Source: an uncultured Eggerthellaceae bacterium
GTDB taxonomy: Bacteria; Actinomycetota; Coriobacteriia; Coriobacteriales; Eggerthellaceae
NCBI GenBank assembly: GCA_910588095.1
Contig: CAJUQH010000008.1
Span: 1-64,000, forward strand
Length of the DNA stretch: 64,000 bases
Reading direction: 5' to 3'
Position 1 is the stretch's first letter. Each line of letters opens with the position of its first letter. Made by a program: the position numbers and the translations under genes. Below the pieces are notes generated by a model. The model ran no database searches. It was not told the DNA's origin and worked only from the letters and a program-made list of their open reading frames with translations. Below, one piece after another: positions 8,440-17,818 of this stretch.

Positions 8440-8556
8440 AGGACCCCTCCTTTCCTCAGTTTCTTCCTTTCCACGCCCGCGCGGCCGCCCGGCTCCTTCG
8501 ACGCGCGCCGGCAAGACGCCGCGGCCCTGCGGCCAGCTGCCGCTCCGAGCAGGGCT

Positions 8557-9975
8557 TCACTCCCCTTCGGAGAGCTTGCGCTCGAAGCGGTTCTTCGGCG
8601 CGCAGGCGGGCACGGCGGTGGGATAGCGCCCGTCGAAGCATGCCGCGCACACGCACGCGCCGCCCACCAGCTCGCCGAGCCTTTCCGCCGGCAGGTAGCC
8701 CAGGCTGTCCGCGCCGAGCTCGCGCGCTATCTCCGGCACGCTGCAACGGCATGCTATCAGATGCTCCTCGGAGTCGATGTCGGTGCCATAGTAGCAGGGG
8801 TGCAGAAACGGTGGCGCGGATATGCGCAAGTGAACCTCGGCGGCGCCGGCCTCGCGCAGAAGCGCGACGATGCGCCGCGCCGTGGTGCCGCGCACGATGG
8901 AGTCGTCGACGAGCACCACGCGCCGCCCGCGCACGCACTCCCCCATCGCCGCCAGCTTGAGCCGCACCTTGTCCAGGCGCGCGCTCTGCCCGGGCGAGAT
9001 GAACGTGCGCCCGACGTAGCGGTTGCGCACGAGCCCCATGCCCCAGGGAATGCCCGATGCGCGCGCGTAGCCGAGCGCCGCGTCAAGCCCCGAGTCGGGC
9101 ACGCCCACCACCACGTCCGCGTCAACCGGATGCTCCTCGGCAAGGATGGCGCCCGCGTGCAGGCGGGCGGCGTGCACCGACACGCCGTCGACGACCGAAT
9201 CGGGGCGCGCGAAGTAGATGTACTCGAACACGCACGAGGCACGCGAGGCGCTTTGGCAGTGCTCGCGGCGCGCCTGCGGTCCCTCGGCAGTGAACACGAC
9301 AATCTCGCCCGGATCGACGTCGCGCAGAAACCGGGCCCCGACCGCGGCGAGCGCGCAGCTCTCGGACGCCACAACGTAGACGCCTTCGTCAGTCACGCCG
9401 TAGCACAGCGGGCGAAAGCCATGGGGGTCGCGTGCGCAGATGAGCTTCTGCGGCGACATCAGCACGAGCGAGTACGCGCCCGCTATCTCGTTCATCGCCG
9501 CCGACAGCGCGTCTTCTATCGAGGGGCAGCGCAGCCGTTCGCGCGTCACCAGGTAGGCGATGGTCTCGGTGTCGCTCGTCGTGTGGAAGATGGCACCCGC
9601 CAGTTCAAGGGCGCAGCGGAGCTCGTCGGCGTTGCTGAGGTTGCCGTTGTGGGCGAGGGCCATGCGACCCTTGCGGTGATTGACCTCGATGGGCTGGCAG
9701 TTGGCACGCACGCGGGCGCCGGTGGTGCCGTAGCGCACGTGCCCCACCGCCATGGAGCCACGCGGCAGGCGGGCGAGCACCTCGGGGGCGAGCACCTCGC
9801 CCACCAGGCCGAGGTCCTTGTGCGACGCGAACACCCCATCATCGTTCACCACCACGCCGCAGCCCTCCTGGCCGCGATGCTGAAGGGCGAACAAGCCGCC
9901 GAAGACCATGCTCGCCACATCCGCAGGGCCCGGTGCGAACACGCCGATCACGCCGCATTCCTCGTGGATCCCCAT
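8557..9975 (-). CDS. purF: Amidophosphoribosyltransferase
   Basis: First committed step of purine synthesis: glutamine amide nitrogen is moved to PRPP. It is 472 residues. The ATG at 9975 gives a short propeptide, MGIHEE, before the catalytic CGVIGVF, as in the Bacillus-type enzyme. The class II glutaminase domain is followed by a phosphoribosyltransferase domain with VVLVDDSIVRGTT. The C-terminal GACVCAACFDGRYPT and an upstream ACRC match the iron-sulfur form of the enzyme. The start shares a base with the pyrG stop (TGATG), indicating translational coupling. Confidence 0.96.
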   Translation of the reverse strand: MGIHEECGVIGVFAPGPADVASMVFGGLFALQHRGQEGCGVVVNDDGVFASHKDLGLVGEVLAPEVLARLPRGSMAVGHVRYGTTGARVRANCQPIEVNHRKGRMALAHNGNLSNADELRCALELAGAIFHTTSDTETIAYLVTRERLRCPSIEDALSAAMNEIAGAYSLVLMSPQKLICARDPHGFRPLCYGVTDEGVYVVASESCALAAVGARFLRDVDPGEIVVFTAEGPQARREHCQSASRASCVFEYIYFARPDSVVDGVSVHAARLHAGAILAEEHPVDADVVVGVPDSGLDAALGYARASGIPWGMGLVRNRYVGRTFISPGQSARLDKVRLKLAAMGECVRGRRVVLVDDSIVRGTTARRIVALLREAGAAEVHLRISAPPFLHPCYYGTDIDSEEHLIACRCSVPEIARELGADSLGYLPAERLGELVGGACVCAACFDGRYPTAVPACAPKNRFERKLSEGE

Positions 9976-11585
9976 CACGCGCCCTCCTGCGAGCGGGCGC
10001 ACGCCGCGCCGACGAAGCCCCGGAAGAGCGGGTGCGGGCGCGTCGGGCGGCTCTTGAACTCAGGGTGGTACTGCACGCCCACGAAGAACGGCTCGTCCGG
10101 CAGCTCGACCGCCTCCACCAGGCGCCCATCGGGCGAGGTGCCCGACGCCCGCAGGCCCGCGTCGACGAGCACGGCGCGGAACTCGTCGCTCACCTCGAGC
10201 CGATGGCGGTGCCGCTCGGCCACCAGGCGCTCGCCGTAGCAGCGCTCGAGCACGCTGCCCGGCGCGATGGCGCACGGGTACGCCCCGAGGCGCAGGGTGC
10301 CGCCCTTCTCCAGCTCGGCGCTCTGCCCCGGCATGAAGTCGACCACCTTCTGGGGGCACGCCTCGTCGAACTCGCCGGAACCCGCGTGCTCAAGCCCTGC
10401 GACGTTGCGGGCGAACTCGATGACCGCCGCCTGCATCCCCAGGCAGATGCCGAGAAACGGCACGCCCATCTCGCGGGCGTAGCGGGCGGCAGCCACCATG
10501 CCCTCGACGCCGCGCGACCCGAAGCCGCCCGGCACGATGATGCCGTCAAGGCCGCCCAGCCGACGCGCGCACGTGCCCGCGTCGAGCTCGCCCGAGTCCA
10601 CCCAGTCAATCTCCACCCGCACGCCGTGCGCGTAGCCGGCGTGGCGCAGCGCCTCGGCGACCGAGAGGTACGCGTCGTGGAGCTCGACGTACTTGCCCAC
10701 GAGCCCGATGCGCACCTCGTCCTCGGCAGCGGCGATGCGGCCGACGAGCTCCTCCCACTCCCGCAGGTCGGGTTCGGGCACCTCGAGCATCAGTCGGCGG
10801 CACGCCGCACGGGCCAGGCCCGCCTGCTCGAGCATGAGCGGAGCCTCGTAAAGGCTCTCGAGCGTGCGGTTCTCGATGACGCAATCGGGCCTCACGTTGC
10901 AGAACAGGGCGATCTTGGAGAACACACCCTCGTCGAGGGGCCGGTCGCAACGCAACACGATGAGGTCGGGGGCGACACCGAGTCCCTGGAGCTCCTTCAC
11001 CGAACGTTGCGTCGGCTTGGACTTCTGCTCGCCCGACCCCTGCAGGTAGGGGACGAGCGTCACGTGGATGAACAGGCTGTCCTCGGGCGCATTCTCGAGC
11101 GATATCTGGCGAATGGCCTCGATGAAGGGCTGCGACTCGATGTCGCCGACCGTGCCGCCGACCTCGGTGATGACGACGTCGGCCTCCGTGCGCTTGCCAA
11201 CCTCGTAGACGCACCGCTTGATCTCGTCGGTCACATGGGGGATGACCTGCACGGTCGATCCCAGGTATGAGCCGCGCCGCTCCTTGTCGAGCACGGTGTG
11301 GTACACCTTGCCCGCGGTGAGGTTGGAGAACCGGTTGAGGTCCTCGTCGATGAGGCGCTCGTAGTGTCCCAAGTCAAGGTCGGTCTCAGCTCCGTCCTCG
11401 GTGACGTAGACCTCGCCGTGCTGGTACGGGCTCATCGTTCCCGGGTCGACGTTGAGGTACGGATCGAGCTTCTGCGCCGCCACGCGCAGGCCGCGCGCCT
11501 TCAGGAGCCTGCCGAGGGAGGCGGCCGTGATGCCCTTGCCCAACCCCGACACGACGCCACCCGTCACGAATACGTACTTGGTCAT
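9975..11585 (-). CDS. pyrG: CTP synthase
   Basis: ATP- and glutamine-dependent conversion of UTP to CTP. It is 536 residues. The start at 11585 gives MTKYVFVTGGVVSGLGKG, the canonical N-terminus, and AGGTGAGGG precedes it. The synthetase domain shows DPYLNVDPGTMSPYQHGEV. The C-terminal class I amidotransferase domain has PFLGICLGMQ with the nucleophile cysteine and a late GVQYHPEF. It lies between glnA and purF, in a run of glutamine-using enzymes. Confidence 0.97.
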   Translation of the reverse strand: MTKYVFVTGGVVSGLGKGITAASLGRLLKARGLRVAAQKLDPYLNVDPGTMSPYQHGEVYVTEDGAETDLDLGHYERLIDEDLNRFSNLTAGKVYHTVLDKERRGSYLGSTVQVIPHVTDEIKRCVYEVGKRTEADVVITEVGGTVGDIESQPFIEAIRQISLENAPEDSLFIHVTLVPYLQGSGEQKSKPTQRSVKELQGLGVAPDLIVLRCDRPLDEGVFSKIALFCNVRPDCVIENRTLESLYEAPLMLEQAGLARAACRRLMLEVPEPDLREWEELVGRIAAAEDEVRIGLVGKYVELHDAYLSVAEALRHAGYAHGVRVEIDWVDSGELDAGTCARRLGGLDGIIVPGGFGSRGVEGMVAAARYAREMGVPFLGICLGMQAAVIEFARNVAGLEHAGSGEFDEACPQKVVDFMPGQSAELEKGGTLRLGAYPCAIAPGSVLERCYGERLVAERHRHRLEVSDEFRAVLVDAGLRASGTSPDGRLVEAVELPDEPFFVGVQYHPEFKSRPTRPHPLFRGFVGAACARSQEGA

Positions 11586-11600
11586 GCCCTCACCTGCTCT

Positions 11601-11644
11601 CAATCCAACGCAGCGCGCTCGAAGCAACGCGATGCGTTGGATTG
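11601..11644 (-). promoter_or_regulatory. 12-bp inverted repeat in the pyrG leader
   Basis: CAATCCAACGCA (11601-11612) and its exact complement (11633-11644) bracket a 20-base loop in the 129-base gap between glnA and pyrG, ending about 16 bases before the pyrG start. There is no U-run, so it is not an obvious terminator. It may stabilise or punctuate the mRNA, or regulate pyrG translation. Confidence 0.5.
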
Positions 11645-11714
11645 CCCTCGTAGCGCAGGAATCCCTTCTTCACGAGCCGCATCTCCCCTTCTTCGCTTTC
11701 TCGTTGCCTGCGCA

Positions 11715-13808
11715 CTATCGCACGCCGAACAGCAGGTCGCCATACGTCGGGAACGGCCAGAAGCCCTTCGCAGTGATAGCTTCCGCCTCGTCGGCGGGCG
11801 CTCGCAGCGCCTCCATGGCGGGAAGCACCTCGTCGCGAATCTTCTCAGAGCGCTCAGTCACGTCTGCCGTCTCGTCAAGGTGCGAAACGGCCTCCTCGAG
11901 CTCGCCCACAGCGACGAACATGCGCTCGACCAGGCTCGACAGACGCTCGACCAGTCCAACCTCGCACTCTACGCTCGCGTTCGGCGCCACGGCCCGCTTC
12001 GCCGCGGCCGTCTCGGCGACCTCGCGCAGGTAGGCCTCGACGGCAGGGATTATCTCGGCGTGCGCCATGCCGATCATCGTCGCCGCCTCTATCTCGATGG
12101 AGTTGCAGTAGTTCTCCAGCATGATCTCCGTGCGCGACTCCATCTCGGCGAGGGTGAACACGCCATGCGAGGTCAGCATCGTCACGTTCTTCTCGTCGAG
12201 CAGGCGCGGCATGCAATCGGGCGTGGTCCTGAGGTTGTGCAGGCCGCGTTCGTTGACCGCTTCGTCGATCCACGCGTCGTCATAGCCGTTGCCGTTGAAC
12301 ACGATGCGCGCATGGTCCTTGATGGTCTTGCGAATCATCTCGTGCAGCGCGGCCTCGAAATCCTGCGCCCCCTCAAGCCGGTCAGCGTAGATCCTGAGGC
12401 TCTCCGCCACCGCGCTGTTCAGCATGATGTTGGCACAGGCGATGGAGTTCGACGAGCCGAGCATGCGGAACTCGAACTTGTTGCCGGTGAAGGCAAAGGG
12501 GCTCGTGCGGTTTCGGTCGGTGGTGTCGCAGTTGAACAGGGGCAGCACGTCGACGCCGAGCTTCATCTTGCGCCGCTCCATGCCCTCGTAGGGAGTGTCG
12601 GTCTCGATGGCGTGCATGATGGCGGTCAATTCATCGCCGAGGAACATCGAGATGACCGCAGGAGGCGCCTCGTTCGCGCCGAGGCGATGGTCGTTGCCCG
12701 CCGTGGCCACCGAGAGGCGCAGCAGGTCCTGGTAGTCGTCCACCGCCTTGATGACGGCGCAGAGGAACAGGAGGAACTGCGCATTCTCGGAGGGGGTGTC
12801 GCCCGGCGCGAGCAGGTTCTGGCCCGTGTCGGTGCCGATGGACCAGTTGTTGTGCTTGCCGCTGCCGTTCACGCCCTCGAAGGGCTTCTCGTGGAGCAGG
12901 CAGACCAGCCCGTGACGCGACGCCACCCTCTGCATGATCTCCATCGTCAGCTGATTATGGTCAGTGGCGATGTTGGTGGTGGAGTAGATGGGCGCCAGCT
13001 CATGCTGCGCAGGGGCGACCTCGTTGTGCTCGGTCTTCGCCAGGATCCCGAGCTTCCACAGCTCTTCGTTCAGGTCGGCCATGAACGCCGCCACGCGCGG
13101 CTTGATGACGCCGAAGTAGTGGTCGTCGAGCTGCTGGCCCTTCGGGGGCTTGGCGCCGAACAGCGTGCGGCCGGTGAAGCGCAGGTCGGGACGGCGCTCG
13201 TACATCTCCTCGGTGACCAAGAAGTACTCCTGCTCGGGGCCCACCGAGGTGATCACGCGCTTGACCTCGTCGTTTCCGAACAGGCGCAGGATGCGCAGCG
13301 CCTGGCGGTTGAGCGCCTCCATCGAACGCAGCAGCGGCGTCTTCTTGTCGAGCGCATCGCCGGTGTAAGAGCAGAACGCCGTCGGGATGCACAACGTCGA
13401 TCCCTTGATGAACGCGTAGCTGGTGGGATCCCAAGCCGTGTAGCCGCGCGCCTCGAAGGTGGCGCGCAGTCCGCCCGAGGGGAACGACGACGCGTCCGGC
13501 TCTCCCCTCACCAGCTCCGTACCCGAGAACTCCATGATCACGCCGCCATCGGGCGAGGGGGCGATGAAGCTGTCGTGCTTCTCGGCGGTGATGCCCGTAA
13601 GCGGCTGGAACCAGTGCGTGTAATGGGTGGCGCCGCGCGCGACCGCCCAGTCCCGCATGGCTGCGGCCACCGCGTTCGCTACGCCCAGGTCAAGGCGAGC
13701 TCCCTCGTCAATGGTCCTCCTCAGCGACTGGTACACCTTCGCCGGAAGCATTGCCTTCATGGCGCGGTCGTCGAACACCAGGCTTCCGAATTCCTCCGAA
13801 ACGTTCAT
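11715..13808 (-). CDS. glnA: Glutamine synthetase type III
   Basis: Ammonia assimilation into glutamine. The 697-residue length and the motif set mark a type III (GlnN-like) enzyme rather than the 440-470-residue type I. The N-terminus shows FGSLVFDDRAMKAMLP, then FQPLTGITAEKHDSF, a centre of EHNEVAPAQHELAPIY and KPFEGVNGSGKHNNWSIGT, the GSIII nucleotide/metal region. It lies 38 bases downstream of the glutamate synthase genes, so GS and GOGAT are co-expressed here. AAAGGAAAG precedes the ATG. Confidence 0.95.
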   Translation of the reverse strand: MNVSEEFGSLVFDDRAMKAMLPAKVYQSLRRTIDEGARLDLGVANAVAAAMRDWAVARGATHYTHWFQPLTGITAEKHDSFIAPSPDGGVIMEFSGTELVRGEPDASSFPSGGLRATFEARGYTAWDPTSYAFIKGSTLCIPTAFCSYTGDALDKKTPLLRSMEALNRQALRILRLFGNDEVKRVITSVGPEQEYFLVTEEMYERRPDLRFTGRTLFGAKPPKGQQLDDHYFGVIKPRVAAFMADLNEELWKLGILAKTEHNEVAPAQHELAPIYSTTNIATDHNQLTMEIMQRVASRHGLVCLLHEKPFEGVNGSGKHNNWSIGTDTGQNLLAPGDTPSENAQFLLFLCAVIKAVDDYQDLLRLSVATAGNDHRLGANEAPPAVISMFLGDELTAIMHAIETDTPYEGMERRKMKLGVDVLPLFNCDTTDRNRTSPFAFTGNKFEFRMLGSSNSIACANIMLNSAVAESLRIYADRLEGAQDFEAALHEMIRKTIKDHARIVFNGNGYDDAWIDEAVNERGLHNLRTTPDCMPRLLDEKNVTMLTSHGVFTLAEMESRTEIMLENYCNSIEIEAATMIGMAHAEIIPAVEAYLREVAETAAAKRAVAPNASVECEVGLVERLSSLVERMFVAVGELEEAVSHLDETADVTERSEKIRDEVLPAMEALRAPADEAEAITAKGFWPFPTYGDLLFGVR

Positions 13809-13846
13809 GCCAGCACTTTCCTTTCCTTCGTTTGGCAGGCTTCCGA

Positions 13847-14668
13847 TCAGCGAACGTACATGCTCGCGTAAGGACGAGATGAGGCAGGGGTAACGCGGAA
13901 GAACTCAGGCGCCTCGGCGCTCACGCGATATCCCAGCTCAGAGGCGAACAGGCGGTCGTACTCCGCGAGCAAGGGCGCAAGGACGGCCAGGTCGGCGTCG
14001 TCGACGCGCGAGAGCACGACCTCATCCGACAGCGCGCCTGCGCGCGGCGGATTCTTCAGGTAGATGACGCCGCCGTGCATGCCGCGCGCAAGGTAGTCGC
14101 CTGTTTCGCCGAGCACCACGAAGACGCCGCCCGCCATGTACTCGCCGAGGAAGCTTCCCGCGTCCTTGCCGACCACCACGACGGGCTGTCGTGCGTCGTA
14201 GGCCTTCATGTGGATGCCCGCACGCCAGCCGCAACCATCGCGGATGAACACGCGCCCGCCGCGCATCGCGTAGCCGGCCGCATCACCGCAGCGGCCGTGC
14301 ACGATCACCTCGCCGGCGTTCATCGTGTTGCCCACCTGATCCTGCGCATTTCCGAGCACCTCGACGGTGCCGCCGTCCATGAAGCAGGCGAGGTCGTTGC
14401 CGGGAGTCCCATGAATTCGCAGGCGCTTGCCCGCAGGCAGTGCGCAGCCCAGGTAGCGCTGGGCCCGCACATCCTCGAGCGCGACGTCATCCACCCGATC
14501 GAGCGCCTGTCGCACCTGCTCGTTCGCCTCCTTGAAGTGAAGCGCGCCGAGCGTCACGCGCTCCGCAGGCGCAAAGCCAGATGGGCACGATTGCGCGCCT
14601 TCCTGCTTATTTGCGGCGGACGCCGCCGAGGCCGTGCCCACAAGCGCCCTCGAATCATTCACCTGCAT
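13847..14668 (-). CDS. Glutamate synthase GXGXG-domain subunit
   Basis: 273-residue separate version of the C-terminal beta-helix domain of the glutamate synthase large subunit (GltB3 / GlxC-like). Repeated Gly-rich turns run through the middle: CFMDGGTVEVLGNAQDQVGN, GEVIVHGRCGDAAGYAMRGG, then GSFLGEYMAGGVFVVLGETG. The first 35 or so residues are low complexity. It overlaps the FMN subunit by 14 bases. In the three-gene archaeal-type layout it scaffolds the glutaminase and FMN subunits. Confidence 0.88.
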   Translation of the reverse strand: MQVNDSRALVGTASAASAANKQEGAQSCPSGFAPAERVTLGALHFKEANEQVRQALDRVDDVALEDVRAQRYLGCALPAGKRLRIHGTPGNDLACFMDGGTVEVLGNAQDQVGNTMNAGEVIVHGRCGDAAGYAMRGGRVFIRDGCGWRAGIHMKAYDARQPVVVVGKDAGSFLGEYMAGGVFVVLGETGDYLARGMHGGVIYLKNPPRAGALSDEVVLSRVDDADLAVLAPLLAEYDRLFASELGYRVSAEAPEFFRVTPASSRPYASMYVR

Positions 14669-16160
14669 GCTTCACCCCCAGAATGTCGAGCTCGCGGTCG
14701 GTGAGGCCGACACCCCGCAGCATGAGGCGGTTGCCCCGCAAGCTATCGACTGCGTTGATGCCCATGCCGCCCATCATCTCCTGGATCTCGTGCGTCCAGG
14801 CGCGCACCAGGTTGACCACGCGCTCGGCCCCCTCATCGGGGTCGAGGCGCTCGATCAGCTCGGGGCGTTGCGTCGCGATGCCCCAGTTGCACCTTCCGCG
14901 TGCGCAGTCGCCGCACTGGTGGCAGCCCAGCGCGATGAGCGGAGCGCTTCCGCACGACACCGCGTCGGCACCGAGCGCGATGGCGCGCACCACGTCGGCC
15001 GAACTGCGGATCGACCCGCTCGCCACCACGCTCACCGTCGAGCGGATTCCCTCGTCGCGCAGGCGCTGGTCGATGGCGGCAAGCGCGAGCTCGACTGGCA
15101 CGCCCACGTTGTCGCGGATGCGCTTCGGCGCTGCTCCCGTGCCGCCGCGGAACCCGTCGACCACGATGACCTCCGCGCCGGCGCGCGCCATGCCGCTCGC
15201 GATGGCGGCGGCGTTGTGGACCGCCGCTATCTTCACCGCCACAGGCTTCTCATAGCGCGTGGCCTCCTTCAACGAGAAGACGAGCTGGCGCAGGTCCTCA
15301 ATCGAGTAGATGTCGTGATGGGGCGCCGGCGAGATGGCGTCCGCGCCCTCGGGGATCATGCGCGTGCGCGACACCTCGGCCGTGATCTTCTCACCGGGCA
15401 GATGCCCTCCGATGCCGGGCTTCGCCCCTTGGCCGATCTTTATCTCCACCATGGCCCCAGCGTTGAGGTAGCGGGGATCCACCCCGAACCGGCCCGAGGC
15501 CACCTGGACCACCGCGTGGTCGGCGTAGCGCTCGAGGTCGCGGTGAAGCCCGCCTTCTCCGACGTTGAACAGCGTGCCGAGCTCGCACGCCGCCATGGCG
15601 AGCGCTCGCTGGGTGTTGAGCGACACCGAGCCGAAGCTCATGGCGGAGAACATGATCGGCACGTCGAGCTTCACCTGCGGGGGCAAGGGAGACCGAAGCG
15701 TCCGCGCGCGCTCGTCTATCTCGAGCGCCACGGGGCGGCCGCCTAGGAACACGCGGGTCTCCATCGGCTCGCGCAAGGGATCGATGGAGGGGTTGGTCAC
15801 TTGGCTCGCGTTGAGCAGCAGATGATCCCAGTACACCGGGTATGGCAGCGGGTTTCCCATGGAGGAGAGCAGCACGCCGCCCGACGTGGCCTGAGTGGCG
15901 ATGTCCTGCAGATACTCGAGCGTCCACACCGCCGACCCGCCGTCCACCTGCGGCCAGCGCGTGATCGTCAGGGCACGCGTAGGGCACGTCAGCACGCAAC
16001 GGAGGCAGTTCACGCACTTCTGGTGGTCGGCTTTGGGTGCCGTTCCGCCCGAACGGGCGACGTGCACGCCATTGGCGCACTCGCGCACGCAGATGCCGCA
16101 GCCCACGCATTCCTCAGCGTCGCGGCGCACCTGGTAGCGCGGGAGAGCGAAGTCGATCAT
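14655..16160 (-). CDS. Glutamate synthase FMN/iron-sulfur subunit
   Basis: 501-residue central domain of glutamate synthase fused to an N-terminal ferredoxin. CVGCGICVRECANG and CVNCLRCVLTCP (first 55 residues) give two 4Fe-4S sites. The synthase barrel has MSFGSVSLNTQRALA, VEIKIGQGAKPGIGGHLPG and DAVSCGSAPLIALGCHQCG, the FMN and 3Fe-4S region. The ATG at 16160 is chosen because AGGAGG lies about 10 bases upstream and it overlaps the previous stop as ATGA. It reduces 2-oxoglutarate plus ammonia to glutamate using electrons from ferredoxin-like donors. Confidence 0.94.
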   Translation of the reverse strand: MIDFALPRYQVRRDAEECVGCGICVRECANGVHVARSGGTAPKADHQKCVNCLRCVLTCPTRALTITRWPQVDGGSAVWTLEYLQDIATQATSGGVLLSSMGNPLPYPVYWDHLLLNASQVTNPSIDPLREPMETRVFLGGRPVALEIDERARTLRSPLPPQVKLDVPIMFSAMSFGSVSLNTQRALAMAACELGTLFNVGEGGLHRDLERYADHAVVQVASGRFGVDPRYLNAGAMVEIKIGQGAKPGIGGHLPGEKITAEVSRTRMIPEGADAISPAPHHDIYSIEDLRQLVFSLKEATRYEKPVAVKIAAVHNAAAIASGMARAGAEVIVVDGFRGGTGAAPKRIRDNVGVPVELALAAIDQRLRDEGIRSTVSVVASGSIRSSADVVRAIALGADAVSCGSAPLIALGCHQCGDCARGRCNWGIATQRPELIERLDPDEGAERVVNLVRAWTHEIQEMMGGMGINAVDSLRGNRLMLRGVGLTDRELDILGVKHAGE

Positions 16161-17473
16161 AGTCCGCGGCCCTCCTCTCTTCGCGGCAGCACGCCGGTCT
16201 CGTGCGCCAGCGGCGCATGGCGCGGGCTGCTCCAGACGCCGTGGTCGTCCTGGCGGCGCGCCACCTCGTCGAGCTGCACGACAAAGGGCTCGCCTCCCTC
16301 GATCGGGCGGATGTTCTCCGCGTCGGGGCACACCGCCTCGATGGCAGCCTGCTCGCTGGCCAGGTACACCATCGAGCCCTTCTCCCCTGCCATAAGGGCA
16401 CGCAGCTTGAGACGGTCGTTGATGGCGAGGATGCCCTCCTCTGATCCCAAGATCACCGAGAAGGGCCCGTTGACGAGCGCGCTGGCATACACCGTGCGCA
16501 GGGCCGTCTCGAACGCGGCATCCTCGGCTGGCATGCGGTCGATGGCATCCCAGCTCGGGGCCGTCATGATATGCGCGGCCATCTCTGGGGACAGCCCGCC
16601 GCGGCGACAGAGCAGGTCAAACAGGTAGGTGATGACCTCGGTGTCGGTCTGAAGCTCGCACGAGTAGCCGAACTGCTCCACGTAGCGGCGGTTGGCGTCG
16701 TAGCTCGACACCTCGCCGTTGTGGACGACCGACCAGTTCAGGAGCGTGAACGGATGCGCCCCGCCCCACCAGCCCGGCGTGTTGGTGGGAAAGCGCCCGT
16801 GCGCCGTCCACGCCCACGCACGATACTCGTCGAGTCGGTAGAACGCGCCGATATCCTCGGGATACCCAACTCCCTTGAACGCGCCCATGTCCTTGCCGGA
16901 GCTGGCGACGAAGGCCCCGTCCACGTTCTTGTTGATGCGGACGACATGGCGCATGACGTATTCCGCTTCATCGACCCCACTCATGTTGAGGCGCATGGTA
17001 TGTGGGGCGACGAAGTAGCGCCACAGGTCGGGAGGGTTCTTGATGGACGCGACGGGCTCGGTAGGGATGCGCTCCTGCTTCTCGCACATGAAGTACGTGT
17101 CCAGGTACGCCTCCACCTCGGCCCGAGCGTCCCGGCTCTCGTACATCACGTGAAACGCGTAGAGCTCCTGGTAGGCGGGGTATATCCCATAGGCGGCGAA
17201 CCCGCCGCCGAGTCCGTTGCTCCGATCGTGCATGAGCTCGATAGCCTTCACGATGTCCGACCCGTCGTGCCGGGCGCCGCTGCGATCCATGATGGCTGCG
17301 ATGGCGCACCCCGACGGAATCCTCACCGCGCCCTCTCGCAAACGCGCCTCGATGGGCGCTCCGCACAGCCTATCGCAGCCCGCACGCCCGAGGGCGCTAC
17401 GCTGCCGCGCACCGCATCCGCGTCCGAAGGGTGCGCCGCCCACGCGGGTCGCATCGAATGACACCTCTTGCAT
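16157..17473 (-). CDS. Glutamate synthase class II glutaminase subunit
   Basis: 438-residue stand-alone class II (Ntn) glutamine amidotransferase domain. The likely nucleophile is in RIPSGCAIAAIMDRSG (about residue 56), preceded by a propeptide. Downstream are HGRFPTNTPGWWGGAHPF and VVHNGEVSSYDANRR, the family's glutamine-binding blocks. It releases ammonia for the FMN subunit immediately downstream, with which it overlaps by 4 bases. The ATG at 17473 is preferred over a GTG two codons earlier because AGAAGG sits 5 bases before it; that ribosome site is locked in a hairpin. Confidence 0.92.
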   Translation of the reverse strand: MQEVSFDATRVGGAPFGRGCGARQRSALGRAGCDRLCGAPIEARLREGAVRIPSGCAIAAIMDRSGARHDGSDIVKAIELMHDRSNGLGGGFAAYGIYPAYQELYAFHVMYESRDARAEVEAYLDTYFMCEKQERIPTEPVASIKNPPDLWRYFVAPHTMRLNMSGVDEAEYVMRHVVRINKNVDGAFVASSGKDMGAFKGVGYPEDIGAFYRLDEYRAWAWTAHGRFPTNTPGWWGGAHPFTLLNWSVVHNGEVSSYDANRRYVEQFGYSCELQTDTEVITYLFDLLCRRGGLSPEMAAHIMTAPSWDAIDRMPAEDAAFETALRTVYASALVNGPFSVILGSEEGILAINDRLKLRALMAGEKGSMVYLASEQAAIEAVCPDAENIRPIEGGEPFVVQLDEVARRQDDHGVWSSPRHAPLAHETGVLPRREEGRGL

Positions 17474-17478
17474 GCTCA

Positions 17479-17506
17479 CCTTCTTTCACATTCAACCGAA
17501 AGAAGG
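17479..17506 (-). promoter_or_regulatory. Hairpin occluding the ribosome site of the glutamate synthase operon
   Basis: On the minus strand CCTTCTTTC and GAAAGAAGG form a perfect 9-bp stem with a 10-base loop. The 3' arm is the Shine-Dalgarno sequence itself, ending 5 bases before the ATG at 17473. This would hide the first ribosome site of the gltB1-dapL operon unless opened. The remaining 17507-17818 upstream contains no gene, promoter or operator I can support. Confidence 0.6.
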
Positions 17507-17818
17507 TTATCGTGCGTATGTTTCACGTTCGTGTCGCCTTTGTTGCATCCTTGCATCCAGCGCGTTTCGAAATGTCCGGTGCGAGAAAACAGGCGCTCAG
17601 CATGCTTGAAGCGAAGCTTGGCCATGATGAGAGGCAGGCAGCATCGCGGCCAGCGGCTCGTCGAAGATGCGGTCTACCGCCCAGCTCCGACACGGTTCTG
17701 ATAGCTGCTCCCGCCGCACGGGGAGAGCGGGGATCTCGTCGCTTCCATGGCTGCGACCTTCTGGTGAGCCATGTGCGCCATGGCTGCGGCGCCGGCGCTC
17801 TTGGTGGCTTGCCGTGAC

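Noticed and set aside
7486..13871. Very long open frames on the plus strand (about 917 and 857 codons) opposite purF, pyrG and glnA
   Set aside because: They are Arg/Ala/His-rich shadows of GC-rich genes on the other strand; the minus-strand proteins carry complete family motifs.
17507..17818. Possible small gene between the glutamate synthase operon and the DUF454 gene
   Set aside because: Open frames exist on both strands but none has a ribosome site, hydrophobic core or recognisable motif.
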